Shown here: in pieces, positions 12,120 to 22,419 of the stretch
Layout of the letters: each line of letters begins with the position of its first letter
Position numbering within the stretch: position 1 is the stretch's first letter
NCBI GenBank assembly: GCA_039707465.1
Contig: CM077647.1
Location: 43,523,110-43,587,109, forward strand
Direction of reading: 5' to 3'
Origin: Rhabdophis nuchalis
Lineage: Eukaryota > Chordata > Lepidosauria > Squamata > Natricidae
Length of the DNA stretch: 64,000 bases
Notes under the pieces: generated by a model
Told to the model about the DNA's origin: nothing
The model's input: only the letters and a program-made list of their open reading frames with translations
Database searches by the model: none
Translations under genes and position numbers: made by a program

Positions 12120-13160
12120 CCATATTATTCGGAGTATAAGATGCACTCAGGTTTTGAAGAGGCATCTTTTTTAAAAAAGTAGGTAGGTAGATAGAGGGAT
12201 AGAGAGGGAGATAAAGAGAGAGAAATACAGTAGGTAGGGAGGGAGAGAGAGTAGGTAGGTAGGTAGATAGGTAGATAGGTAGGTGGAGAGAGAGAGAGAG
12301 AGAAATACAGTAGGTAGGTAAGTAGGGAGAGAGAGAGTACAGATAGATAGAGTAAGTAGGTAGAGGGATAGAGAGAGAGAAATAGAGAGAGAGAGAGAAA
12401 TACAGTAGGTAGGGAGGGAGGGAGAGAGTGTAGGTAGGTAGGTAGAGGAATAGAGAGAGAGAAATACAGTAGATAGGTAGGGAGAGAGAGAGAGGGTAGG
12501 TAGGTAGGTAGATGTTTCCAGGTGAATTTACCCATGTGCTGGAGAAGGAAATCACTGACCACCTTTGGAACAAATCTTTCTTTCTGCAGGCACAATACTT
12601 GACCAACGTAATTCTCATCAATCACTCTAACTAAACAGCTTTCCAAAAGGGGAAAAAAAACACCTTTTTGCAGTTTGCATACCTCCTGCAAATGGTCTGT
12701 TTTTCGTGAAAATGGGCCCCTTTTCAAATAAAAGGCATGAACAGCCTTGGGGGGGCGGCTTGCAGAGTGCTCCTGGAGGTGTGGGGGGGGGAAAACAAGG
12801 AAAAGCTGCCCTTTTTTGTGAAAACAGGCCATTTTATTGGTCAAAAATAGCATGCATGGAGGCTTATAGAGCATGCATGGAAGCTTGTGGAGGCTTATAG
12901 AGTGCTGCTGGGGGTTGGGGGGGAGGAAAACACCCTGGTTGTTGCTCATTTCTGCCCTCCTCAGCCCCCAGGAGCTCTCTGGAAGCCTCCATAAGGGTAT
13001 GCACGCAGCCGTTTTGGTGAAGGGGGCGGTGGTTTCAGGAGGCAAAAAAATGCTGTATTCGATGTATAATACCCAGCCTCGATGTATATATACCCAGCCT
13101 CTTTTTAACCAGCCTCTTTTTAGAGGAAAAAAGGTGCGTCTTATACTCCGAAAAATATGG
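12120..13160. mobile_element. TA-flanked DNA transposon with internal minisatellite (copy A)
   Basis: The ends are inverted repeats: CCATATTATTCGGAGTATAA on the left and TTATACTCCGAAAAATATGG on the right, flanked by TA on each side. The inverted repeats extend about 25-30 bases (…AAGACGCACC). The interior has a minisatellite (12178-12511), then sequence shared with copy B (cccatgtgctggagaaggaa), then G-rich stretches. No transposase frame is visible. TA flanks suggest a Tc1/mariner-like element, but the superfamily is not settled. The flanking text tgttgtttttattgttctgt is present on both sides. Confidence 0.75.
12178..12511. repeat. minisatellite inside DNA transposon A
   Basis: GTAGGTAGGTAG runs are separated by gagagagagaaatacag, the same unit type as at 10204-10785. 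Unit order and number differ from copy B. Confidence 0.9.
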
Positions 13161-13599
13161 TATGTTGTTTTTATTGTTTATTGTTTGTTTTATTGTTTAT
13201 TGTTCTGTGTTATGAAATTATTTGCTAAAGATGAAATTATTTGCTAAAGATGAACGGCCAAATAAATTTCATAAGTAAATAAGGAGTTCTCTCTACAAAT
13301 TAAATTTTAAAGTCATCCAAATGACTTCTACTCTACTCTGCTTCTAGAAGAATATAATGCTGGGTCTAAACTCATATCTCATAGGAGACCAACCCTAAAA
13401 ATAAGAGTAATCTCCTAAAAGGGTAAATACAATTTTAGGCTGAATCACCAGAAATATAGTTACCATATCATAAGAAGTAATAGTTCCATTGTCTCTCCTG
13501 GAATATTGGATCCATTTTAGGTCACTATATTTTAACAAAGATTCAGAGAAACTGAAAATGACTTAGTAAATGACTGTATAGATAATCAGGGGCCTCAAA

Positions 13600-15995
13600 C
13601 ATATTTATTTTATTTATTTATTTTATTAAATTTATACCCCGCCCTTCTCCTTGTTAGGACCCAGGGCAGCGCACAGGCATTATTTAAGAACACAAAATAC
13701 AATAAATATCTATTAAAATGTATTAAATTAATAAACCCGTGCTAAAACCCAATATTAAAACCCTTTCCAATTATAAATTATTTTCTTAAAAAGTCAGAAA
13801 TGGGGGCTATCCTAGGCCGGCTTGTTGGAATAAATACGTCTTAAGACGTTGGCGGAAGAGGCGGAGGTCCGAGATAGTACGGAGGTCGGGGGGTAGGTCG
13901 TTCCAGAGGGCCGGGCCCGCCACAGAGAAGGCCCTTCCCCTGGGTGTCGCCAACCGGCATTGCCCCGTCGACGGCACCCGAAGAAGACCCTCTCTGTGGG
14001 AGCGGATCGGACGAAGGGATGTATGGGGCAGGAGGCGGTCTCGTATATAGCTAGGCCCCGAGCCATGGAGCGATTTAAAGATGGTCATCAGCACCTTGAA
14101 GCGCACTCGAAAGGCCACAGGCAGCCAGTGCAGCTCGCGCAGGAGAGGTGTTACGTGGGTTTGCCTTGTGGCACCCATAATCACCCGCGCGGCCGCATTC
14201 TGTACTAACTGTAGCCTTCGAGTGCACCTCAAGGGGAGCCCCATGTAGAGAGCGTTACAGTAATCCAGCCGGGATGTCACGAGCGCTTGAGTGACTGTGC
14301 GAAGGGCTCCCCGGTCCAGTAAGGGGCGCAACTGGCGTATCAGGCGTACCTGATAGAATGCCCCCCTGGCCACGGCCGCCACATGGTCCTCCATGGACAG
14401 CCGGGAATCCAGGAGGACGCCCAAGTTGCGCGCCCTCTCCACGGGGGCCAGTTGTTCGCCCCCAATGGCCAGAGTTGGAATAATCTGGCTGAACCGGGGT
14501 GCCGGAAACCACAGCCACTCGGTCTTGGCCGGGTTGAGCTTGAGTTTGTTACTACCCATCCAGATCCGTACGGCCTCCAGACACCGGGACAGCACCTCGA
14601 CGGCATCGTTGGGGTGGTTTGGGGTGGATATGTACAACTGAGTGTCATCAGCGTACAGATGGTATTCCACCCCAAAACCACGGATGATCTCACCCAGCGG
14701 CTTCATGTAGGTGTTGAACAGGAGTGGCGAGAGGACCGACCCCTGAGGAACCCCACATGTGAGGGGCCTCGGGGACGACTTCTGCCCTCCTGCCAACACC
14801 CATTGCGACCGACCAGAGAGGTAGGATGAGAACCACCGTAAAACGGTGCCTCTCAACCCCAACCCCCCCAATCGGTGCAATAAGATACCATGGTCGATGG
14901 TATCAAAAGCCGCTGAGAGATCTAATAGGACAAGGATAGAGGAACAACCTCTATCCCGTGCCCTCCAGAGATCATCCACCAACGCGACCAATGCCGTCTC
15001 GGTACTGTGACCGGGCCGGAAGCCGGACTGGCGCGGGTCTAGATAATCAACTTCCTCCAGATGTCGGGGAAACTGTTGAGCCACCACACTCTCAACAACC
15101 TTCACTAAAAAGTGAAGGTTGGAGACGGGACGATAGTTCTCTAATAAAGCTGGGTCCAGGGATGGCTTCTTGAGGAGGGGCCTCACCACCGCCTCTTTCA
15201 AGACGGTGGGCAAGGACCCCTCACTCAGAGATGAATTCACAATACCCTGGAGCCAGCCTCGTGTCACCTCCCAGGATGCCAGTACAAGCCAGGAGGGGCA
15301 CGGGTCCAATAAACATGTGGTGGCTCTAAGGTTCCTCCGCAACCTGTCCATATCCTCGGTAGTAACAAAGTCAAACTCCTCCCAAGATGTTATCTCAAGA
15401 CCAGCACCGGGCACCTCGACCGGATCACTAGTGGAGGGCAGCTCGTTCCGAATCTGAGTGATTTTGTCCTGCAGAAAAACTCCAAATTCCTCTGCTCGAC
15501 CCTGCAGAGGGGCTTCCCGCGGCCTCAAATGCAAGAGGGAGCGGGTCACCCCAAACAGGGCGGCAGGGCGGTTTTCCGCGGACGCGATAAGGGTGGCACA
15601 ATACTCACGTTTGGCCACTCTTAGCGCCACTAAATAAGTCCTAATATGGTCTCTCACTAGTGTTCGGTCAGATTCGGATCGAGAAGATCTCCACCTACTC
15701 TCTAGGCGTCTCTTACAGCGTTTCATCTCCCGAAGCTCCTCGGTAAACCAAGGAGCCTGGGTGACTCGACGCCGCATGAGAGGCCGCAAGGGCGCGACTC
15801 GGTCCAAGGCCCCCGTGGCCGCACTATACCATGCGGCCACTAGATCCTCAGTCGAGCCGTGGGACAGGGACACAGGTACTGGCCCAAGCTCCCTCTGGAA
15901 CCTTTCCGGGTCCATCAGGCGCCTGGGGCGGAACCAACTCGGTGTCTCCGGTTCCGCCTCCCCGCGGTGGGGTGTGACGGTTGGAAAGTCTATCC
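13600..15995 (-). mobile_element. L2 LINE, 5'-truncated (copy A)
   Basis: The minus-strand element ends 3' in an ATTTATTT-type tail preceded by the conserved ccccgcccttctccttgtta box (13638-13657). It carries a long open reverse-transcriptase frame. The 5' part with the endonuclease is missing. It is very similar to the copy at 62150-64000. The 5' limit is approximate. Confidence 0.85.
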
Positions 15996-16014
15996 GAAGG
16001 ACTATCCGAAACAT
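13807..16014 (-). CDS. L2 ORF2 fragment: reverse transcriptase, 735 codons open
   Basis: The frame encodes the reverse-transcriptase and C-terminal part of an L2-clade LINE ORF2, which in an intact element copies its RNA at a nicked target. Visible motifs are LVLLDLSAAFDTIDHGILL (about residues 361-379, first catalytic Asp), LTCGVPQGSVLSPLLFN (about 418-434), YHLYADDTQLYI (about 451-462, catalytic Asp pair), KLNPAKTEW (about 492-500) and LGVLLDSRLS. The C-terminal ELHWLPVAFRVRFKV segment typical of L2 follows. No internal stop or frameshift is seen, so the copy is young. The N-terminal apurinic endonuclease is absent. The first residues appear to come from flanking DNA, so the Met start is probably not a real initiation site. 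It is a mobile-element remnant, not a host gene. Confidence 0.85.
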   Translation of the reverse strand: MFRIVLRIDFPTVTPHRGEAEPETPSWFRPRRLMDPERFQRELGPVPVSLSHGSTEDLVAAWYSAATGALDRVAPLRPLMRRRVTQAPWFTEELREMKRCKRRLESRWRSSRSESDRTLVRDHIRTYLVALRVAKREYCATLIASAENRPAALFGVTRSLLHLRPREAPLQGRAEEFGVFLQDKITQIRNELPSTSDPVEVPGAGLEITSWEEFDFVTTEDMDRLRRNLRATTCLLDPCPSWLVLASWEVTRGWLQGIVNSSLSEGSLPTVLKEAVVRPLLKKPSLDPALLENYRPVSNLHFLVKVVESVVAQQFPRHLEEVDYLDPRQSGFRPGHSTETALVALVDDLWRARDRGCSSILVLLDLSAAFDTIDHGILLHRLGGLGLRGTVLRWFSSYLSGRSQWVLAGGQKSSPRPLTCGVPQGSVLSPLLFNTYMKPLGEIIRGFGVEYHLYADDTQLYISTPNHPNDAVEVLSRCLEAVRIWMGSNKLKLNPAKTEWLWFPAPRFSQIIPTLAIGGEQLAPVERARNLGVLLDSRLSMEDHVAAVARGAFYQVRLIRQLRPLLDRGALRTVTQALVTSRLDYCNALYMGLPLRCTRRLQLVQNAAARVIMGATRQTHVTPLLRELHWLPVAFRVRFKVLMTIFKSLHGSGPSYIRDRLLPHTSLRPIRSHREGLLRVPSTGQCRLATPRGRAFSVAGPALWNDLPPDLRTISDLRLFRQRLKTYLFQQAGLG

Positions 16015-17419
16015 AAATCTTATTAGGAAATCTTATTATTTTTAATAGAGATGAGAAAGTAGAAAACCTCCTAATACTTTTCAAGTACTTAAAGGAATGT
16101 CGTACAGAAAAAGAACAGGACCTTTTCTCTATTGCCATGGAAGGTAGGGCACCAAATAATGGTGTTACAGTCAAAAAGCAAAATTCTAGTTACTATTTTG
16201 AAAATGAAGCAGATCCTTTGCTGAATGTGTTCTGTAGAGGTTAAACAATAGCCATCCATTTAGAGATAATTTACATTGGCTTTCTATGCCAAGAAAATTG
16301 AATTCAATAGTCTAGATGGCTTTCCGATGTTATGACTCTGTGACCTAGAATGCTTCCCATTACAGAATTATGTGCACCTAGAAAGCACCTATAAAAACTG
16401 CACTCTAATAGAAATTACTATTTCATTTTGCAGTCTGAATTATCCCCACAGCATGGCTCCTAGGATGGGTGGAAAAATAAAACATCTTCTACTGTGTTGA
16501 CATTTCTATTTCTTTCCATGTTCCATTATCTCAACATTCTGCAATAGAAATTGCATACCTGCAATTACAACTAATTGATCTGCCATTTCCGATGTCATAA
16601 TTAATGTCATGTTTTAATAGAGTTATAATCATTCCATAATAATGGTTTTCATTCAGCAGATTTCCAAATTGGGTAAGAATATGGAGCTCAAAAGCAATAA
16701 GCAGTGTTGAGGCTCTTTCAAAATCTCCCAGAAGGAACATCTTACTATAATGATCTTGCAAGAGTTTTTTTTTTAAAAAAAATATCTAGATAGCAAAGTA
16801 ATATTATGCAAGCTCCTTTTCAGTGTGACTTATCCCTAAACATCCATAAACATAATAAAATCAATGATTCAATGGCAAAATGCATTATGCTTCCAAAAGG
16901 GTTATTTAAAGTACTCTTAGAGCAAAGATAAGGGAAAGGGTGACTTCTGCAGAACAAAGCAAAGCACGATCAAACCATTGACTGTATTTTATGTTGGTAC
17001 AGATGTGCCAACTTAAATGCAGAAATTTAGAGCCATAAAAAGTACTTTACGGCCACAAATCAATTCTTCATGACTACTGGTTGTCCTGCTAGATCATTTT
17101 AAACTAATATTTTCTCCTGAAGAAGCAGAGGCCAATTCCTGAAATTAAAAGAATGGATGGGAATAAGAAACAAAACTTGATATTACATTTACCAATTTAT
17201 AAACATGAAAAGCATTCTTTCTCTCCACAAATGTATAGGCAAGATCCATCTAACACAAAGACTTTATTCACAGCTCATTATTCAGAATAGAAAATTAACA
17301 TAATCAAAATTTTAGCTACCCCACGATTTTCTAGCATCAGTTCATTCTGAATCAGGTCATGGGTCAGAAAGAGGATAGATAACTGACTTAGAATATGTAT
17401 CAAAAATTCAGCCCTCTAT
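16015..17419. other. unique AT-rich sequence
   Basis: No exon or recognisable repeat. Confidence 0.4.
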
Positions 17420-17628
17420 GGACCATGGTGGCAACGTGGATAGTGTACAGTACTGCAGACAACTTTTGCTGACTGCTGGCTGCCTGCAATTTGGCAGTTC
17501 AAATCTCACCAGGCTCAAGGTTGATTCAGCCTTCCATCCTTCCAAGGTTGTAAAATGAGAACCCAGATTGTTGAGGGCTATATGCTGATGCTGTAAACTG
17601 CTTAGAGAGGACTGTAAAGTGGTATATA

Positions 17629-18525
17629 CCATATTTTTCGGAGTATAAGACACACCAGAGTATAAGAAGCAGCCAAGTCTTGAAGAGGCAATTTTTTAAA
17701 AAAAGTAGGTAGGTAGATAGAGGGATAGAGAGGGAGAGAAAGAAAGCGAAATACAATAGGTGAGTAGGGAGAGAGAGTAGGTAGGTAGGTAGATAAAGGG
17801 AGAAAGAGAGAAATACACAGAGAGAAAGATAGTAGGTAGGTAGGTAGGTAGGGAGAGAGAGTGTAGATAGGTAGTAGGTAGAGGAATAGAGAAAGAGAAA
17901 TACAGTAGATAGGTAGGAAGAAAGAGAATAGATAGGTTAGTAGGTAGAGGGCTAGAGAGAGAGAAATAGAACGAAATACAGTAGATAGGTAAGGGGGAGA
18001 GAGAGAATAGGTAGGTAGGTAGATAGGTAGATAGAAGCGGAGAGAGAGAGAAATACAGTAGGTAGGTAGATGGTTCCAGGTGTATTTACCCATGTGCTGG
18101 AGAAGGAAATAGCTGACAATCTGCAGCATCTTAAGACTTTGTTTCTGCTGGCACAGCACCTGATCAATGTAATTCTCATCAACCACTTTAATAAACAGCT
18201 TTTTGCACTCTGCAAACCTCCCCATTTTCACAAAAAACGGGCCTGTTTTTTGGTCAAAAAAAGGCATGAATAACCTTGTGGGGGCATGCAGAGTGCTGCT
18301 AAGGGCTGGGGAGCAAATAATGGCCCTTTAAAAAAAAATATTTCTGCCTTCCCCAGCCTCCAGGAGCTCTCTGCAAAGCCTATATAAGGCTATGCAAGGC
18401 CATTTTGGTAAAGGGGTGGGGCTTTGGGATGCAAAAAAATGCTGTATTCAATGTATAAGACGCACCAAGATTTTAAACCTTTTTTTAGAGGAAAAAAGGT
18501 ATGTCTTATACTTCAGAAAATATGG
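17629..18525. mobile_element. TA-flanked DNA transposon with internal minisatellite (copy B)
   Basis: Ends CCATATTTTTCGGAGTATAA and TTATACTTCAGAAAATATGG, flanked by TA, inserted in the tail of a SINE. The interior matches copy A beyond the minisatellite (cccatgtgctggagaaggaa). No transposase frame. Confidence 0.8.
17705..18066. repeat. minisatellite inside DNA transposon B
   Basis: GTAGGTAGGTAG runs with gagagagaaatacag spacers, the same unit type as at 10204-10785 and 12178-12511. Confidence 0.9.
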
Positions 18526-18560
18526 TAATTTAAGTGCTATTGCCATTCCTATTCCAGATA

Positions 18561-19852
18561 ATTTTGCATGTGCACCTGGGCAAACAACAGTGGAAATCCA
18601 GATTTTACTATGAAGACTCAAGTCCTAAGTCTTGAAAGAAATTATAAAAAAAAAATATGTAAGGGGATCAAGTAGATTAATACTTTAACAGTCCTGCTGT
18701 ATTGATGAAATGGAAGACAGATAACTCAATTCATTTTTCTGATATCCTTGTAGGAAAGGCAAGATAAGTAGAATAAGACTTTGATTTTAATATACTCTTA
18801 ATCTAGGAGAGCAGTGGGATAAAAAAACTGTTTTCATTTATGCTTTGTAGGACCAGTTCAGGTGTCAATACTATTTTATGCACAATCAATTCAAGAGTCA
18901 ACAATTATGCTTATGCAAAATATAAACTAATACTTCCCAAATGACCATGGGGAATAGAGGTACATATATTATTTTACTTTCAGAATGATGAGGAAGGGGC
19001 AAGATAAACCAGCTTCAGTTCAGACTAGAAGCACAAGAAATGGTAACCCCTCCTGCTAAAATATAAGAACAAGAACTTTGTTACCATGTCAGCTGAATAG
19101 CCCCAGTAAGCATATTTGATGGGATTAAAATGGGGTTCCTAAACCTGTGCCTTTCTCCTTTCCTTGAATCAATGGTAGCAAAATGTTTTCAAAAAGCTGG
19201 ACACATTTTTGAAATCTCTTTCTCTCTGAGAGGAATAAAAATCCTACCCAATGCAAAAGGACACAATTAACAGGAATCGATAGAACCTTCACTACTGACT
19301 GACTCAGCAGTTCTTAAGTGACTAACAACATAATAATATCTTCAGTAAAGAAACAGGATTCCAGAAAGAACAACTTCTCGAATGTCGAAAGATTGGGGTA
19401 AATATCTTACAACTACATCTGGCAACAATCAGAGAAATGTAAATTACAAAACACTGCCCTTGCTTACCTTCTTACTAATTTCATTTAAAAGTAAATATAT
19501 TGAGGGTGATTATCAATGAAAAGTTGGTTTATTAATTGGAGGGATTTTACAGAAATCATGTGTTAGATCTATCGTCATGTTGTCTGATACCCAAATCTCT
19601 AGATAGTGCCAAGTTCAGATAAATAATAATATTAGTGAACAATTGCATTGATTTGCAATTATTTATGAGATACAATTTCAATATTCAGTGTTTTGATTGA
19701 TCAGAGCTCTTTTACTGCATCGTTAATATAAAAATATCAGTATTGATTCTAAAAATTTATCTAATGCTTGCAATGGGCTTTCTTGATTCATGCTGGGAAA
19801 GAGCCTGAAATGAAATATTTGTATTAAATTTCCACTTTAGACTATTACCTTG
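18561..19852. other. unique AT-rich sequence
   Basis: No exon or recognisable repeat. Confidence 0.4.
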
Positions 19853-20108
19853 CAGGGGTGGGTTGCTACTGGCATTAATGCCGATTCAGTGCACAGGCGC
19901 TTCGTGTGTGCTCCACACACATGCACAGTTGCCTGTAAATAGATCTGCACATGTGCAGAACATTAAAAAATGCCAAAAAACATGCGGCAGTGATGGGGGA
20001 ACCAGTTCGAAGGCATGGCCTGGGTCACTGCCGGTTCTGCAATCCTGGCCAACATTCCATTCTACGTGTTCACCTGAACCATTATGAACTGGTAGCAACT
20101 CACCTCTG
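19853..20108. mobile_element. non-autonomous hAT-type element
   Basis: CAGGGGTGGGTTGCTACTGG at the left pairs with CTGGTAGCAACTCACCTCTG at the right as terminal inverted repeats. I could not find a convincing 8-bp duplication. Confidence 0.65.
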
Positions 20109-20116
20109 GTACCGAC

Positions 20117-20163
20117 ATGTATGTATGTATGTATGTATGTATGTATGTATGTATGTACGTATG
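20117..20163. repeat. (GTAT)n microsatellite
   Basis: About twelve ATGT/GTAT units, leading into the Penelope-like fragment. Confidence 0.95.
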
Positions 20164-20284
20164 TAATTGTTCCACAACACCCTGTAAGGGCTCCAATTAA
20201 GGGAGGAAGCATACTGCTCATATTGATCAGCTCATAAAACTAACACACACACACACACACACACACACATATGTGTGTGTGTGT
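20164..20284 (+). mobile_element. fragment of a Penelope-like element terminus
   Basis: The text attgttccacaacacc...ccaattaagggagga recurs at 21766-21810 and, inverted, at 21318-21350. It then runs into gatcagctcataaaactaac, which resembles the outer edge of the hammerhead palindrome (22133-22155), and a (CA)n tract. Assignment to Penelope-like elements is inferred from the neighbouring hammerhead motifs. Confidence 0.5.
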
Positions 20285-21295
20285 ATCCCAAACCACCCCA
20301 ATGATGCCGTCGAAGTGATGTCCCGGTGTCTGGAAGCCGTGCGGATCTGGATGGGAAGGAACAGACTCAAGCTCAACCCATCCAAGACTGAGTGGCTGTG
20401 GCTACTGGCGCCCCGGTTCAACCAGTTGACTCCATCACTGGCCATAGGGGGCGAACATCTAGTCCCCGTGGCGCAGGCATGCAACTTAGGCGTCCTCCTG
20501 GACACCCGGCTGTCAATGGAGGACCATGTGACAGCCGTGGCCAGGGGGGCATTTTACCAGGTTCGCCTGGTACGCCAGTTGCATCCCCTATTAGACCGGG
20601 ACGCCCTTCACACAGTCACTCATGTGCACTCTACATGGGGCTCCCCTTGAGGTGCACCTGAAGACTACTGCTGGTTCAGAACGCGGCCGCGCGGGCAGTT
20701 TTGGGAGCTCCCAGATACTCCCATGTAACACTGCTCCTGCGCGAGCTGCACTGGCTGCCTGTGGCCTTTCGGGTGCGCTTCAAGGTGTTGGTTATCATCT
20801 TTAAAACGCTCCATGGCACAGGACCTAGCTATTTGCGGGATCATATCCTGCCCCATACATCCCTTCAGCCAATTCGCTCCCACAGAGAGGGACTTCGAGT
20901 GCCGTCTACTAGGCAATGCCAGTGGGCGACGCCCAGGGGAAGGGCCTTCTCTGTGATGGGCCTGACCCTCTGGAACGACCTACCCCCCGATATTAGAACT
21001 ACTACGGACCTCCGCTCCTTCCACCAAAAAGTTAAAACATATCTGTTCCATCAGGCTGGCTTAGCCTAATTTATTCTCCTCGCCCCAGTCTGTAGTTTTA
21101 AATTATTTAATCTGGTTTTAATGGGATACAGTTTTAATGTTTTTATAAATTTTAGTACAGGGTTAATATTTAATTCGGTTTTAATTTTGTATGTATTGTT
21201 ATGGTTTTAGATGTTTTTTAATTTTCCTGTACACCGCCCCGAGTCCCTTCGGGGAGAGGGGGCAGTTTAGAAATTTAAATAAATAAATAAATAAA
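20285..21295 (+). mobile_element. L2 LINE 3' fragment (copy B)
   Basis: Starts just after the YADD region (NHPNDAVEVMSRCLEAVRIW) and runs to an AAATAAATAAAT tail. The remaining frame is broken by a short deletion near 20625, where the expected SRLDYCNALY segment is mostly missing, and resumes with LRELHWLPVAFRVRFKVL. The 3' box accgccccgagtcccttcgg precedes the tail. Confidence 0.85.
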
Positions 21296-21297
21296 TA

Positions 21298-21355
21298 TAT
21301 TGATCATATTGATCATATTGGGGCCCTAACACGGTGTTGTGGAACAATTATATAT
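21298..21355 (-). mobile_element. inverted Penelope-like terminus fragment
   Basis: ggggccctaacacggtgttg...gaacaatta is the reverse complement of text at 21766-21800. With 20164-20284 it brackets the L2 copy in inverted orientation. Confidence 0.5.
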
Positions 21356-21387
21356 ATACTATATATATATACTGTATACTGTATATA

Positions 21388-21900
<513 letters not shown>

Positions 21901-21958
21901 AACTTTATTTTTTTATTTTTTATATGTGTGTTACGTTTTTGAGCTGATCACTAAATAA

Positions 21959-22023
21959 GTCAGGGAGATTAGGATAGATCTATTTTGAGCTTTTTAGCTC
22001 TCATCAGCTAGCCATACCCTTAC
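21959..22023 (-). ncRNA. hammerhead ribozyme, defective copy
   Basis: The minus strand reads CUGAUGA (22007-22001), stem II GAGCU/AGCUC with an AAAA loop, then AAAA (21986-21983) where the catalytic core requires GAAA, then UAGAUCUAUC. The core G is thus A. Stem I also has mismatches compared with the plus-strand copy. Family membership is clear from its partner; cleavage is not expected. Confidence 0.7.
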
Positions 22024-22057
22024 TGGGATTCGGGAATACAGCCCCGGTTCGAATCCC

Positions 22058-22124
22058 AGTAAGGGTACGGTTAGCTGATGAGAGCTAAAAAGCTCGAAAT
22101 AGATCTATCCTAGTCTCCCTTACT
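22058..22124 (+). ncRNA. type I hammerhead ribozyme motif, complete core
   Basis: A self-cleaving RNA motif. CUGAUGA (22075-22081) is followed by stem II GAGCU/AGCUC with an AAAA loop (22082-22095), then GAAA (22096-22099). Stem III is minimal: A99-U108, U100-A107, A101-U106 around a GAUC loop. The cleavage site is after C22109 (UAUC). Stem I pairs 22069-22074 with 22110-22115 (six pairs, two of them G-U) and, past a 3-by-1 internal loop, 22058-22065 with 22117-22124 (eight Watson-Crick pairs). All conserved core bases are present. The short stem III and open stem I are the form known from Penelope-like retroelements. Activity is predicted, not shown. Confidence 0.85.
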
Positions 22125-22144
22125 TATTTATTGATCAGCTCAAA

Positions 22145-22191
22145 AACCTAACACACACACACACACACATATGCTTGTGTCAAAAAACCTA

Positions 22192-22242
<51 letters not shown>

Positions 22243-22246
22243 TATA
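22145..22246. repeat. interrupted (CA)n tracts
   Basis: Several (AC)n runs separated by atatgcttgtgtc and tata motifs. The text aaaaacctaacacacac occurs twice (22143 and 22184), suggesting a short duplication of the edge of the hammerhead palindrome. Confidence 0.9.
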
Positions 22247-22419
22247 AATCTTGTATGATAAAACCTGTATGTTCACATATCTTGTAATTATGGTTCTGTG
22301 TTAAAACAGAATGCTCCTAAATTATCTAGAAATGTTGACCTTAGAGAGGTTTTTCAGAGTTAAATCTTTAAAATAAATCAAATCTTGTCAAATAAACCAA
22401 TCCTACTGAACAAAAAATG

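Larger units (their letters stand above)
17420..18560 (+). mobile_element. tRNA-derived squamate SINE split by a DNA transposon
   Basis: The left part (17420-17628) has the SINE body with a B-box-like GGCAGTTCAAATC and the downstream tccttccaaggttgtaaaat. The SINE tail (taatttaagtgctattgcc) resumes at 18526. The 0.9-kb TA-flanked element between them is a later insertion. Similar SINEs lie at 41110-41312 and, inverted, at 51460-51690. Confidence 0.8.
21931..22160. repeat. large inverted repeat carrying two hammerhead motifs
   Basis: The left arm (about 21931-22031) and right arm (about 22049-22160) are reverse complements with scattered mismatches. They are separated by a loop of about 18 bases containing gggaatacagcccc. 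Each arm carries one hammerhead ribozyme motif reading outward, so the two are head to head. The outer edges are tgttacgtttttgagctgat on the left and atcagctcaaaaacctaaca on the right. Confidence 0.9.

Noticed and set aside
12106..13045. Frames of 171 and 306 codons on the minus strand with the same Tyr-Leu-Pro repeats
   Set aside because: They cross the minisatellite and body of DNA transposon A in two frames; no protein family is recognisable.
13807..16014. Long open frame as a possible host gene
   Set aside because: Its motifs (YADD, CGVPQGS, LHWLPVAFRVRFKV) and the L2 3' tail mark it as LINE ORF2.
22030..22060. A tRNA gene suggested by GGTTCGAATCC
   Set aside because: No T-stem, anticodon arm or acceptor stem can be drawn; the surrounding pairing is the hammerhead palindrome.
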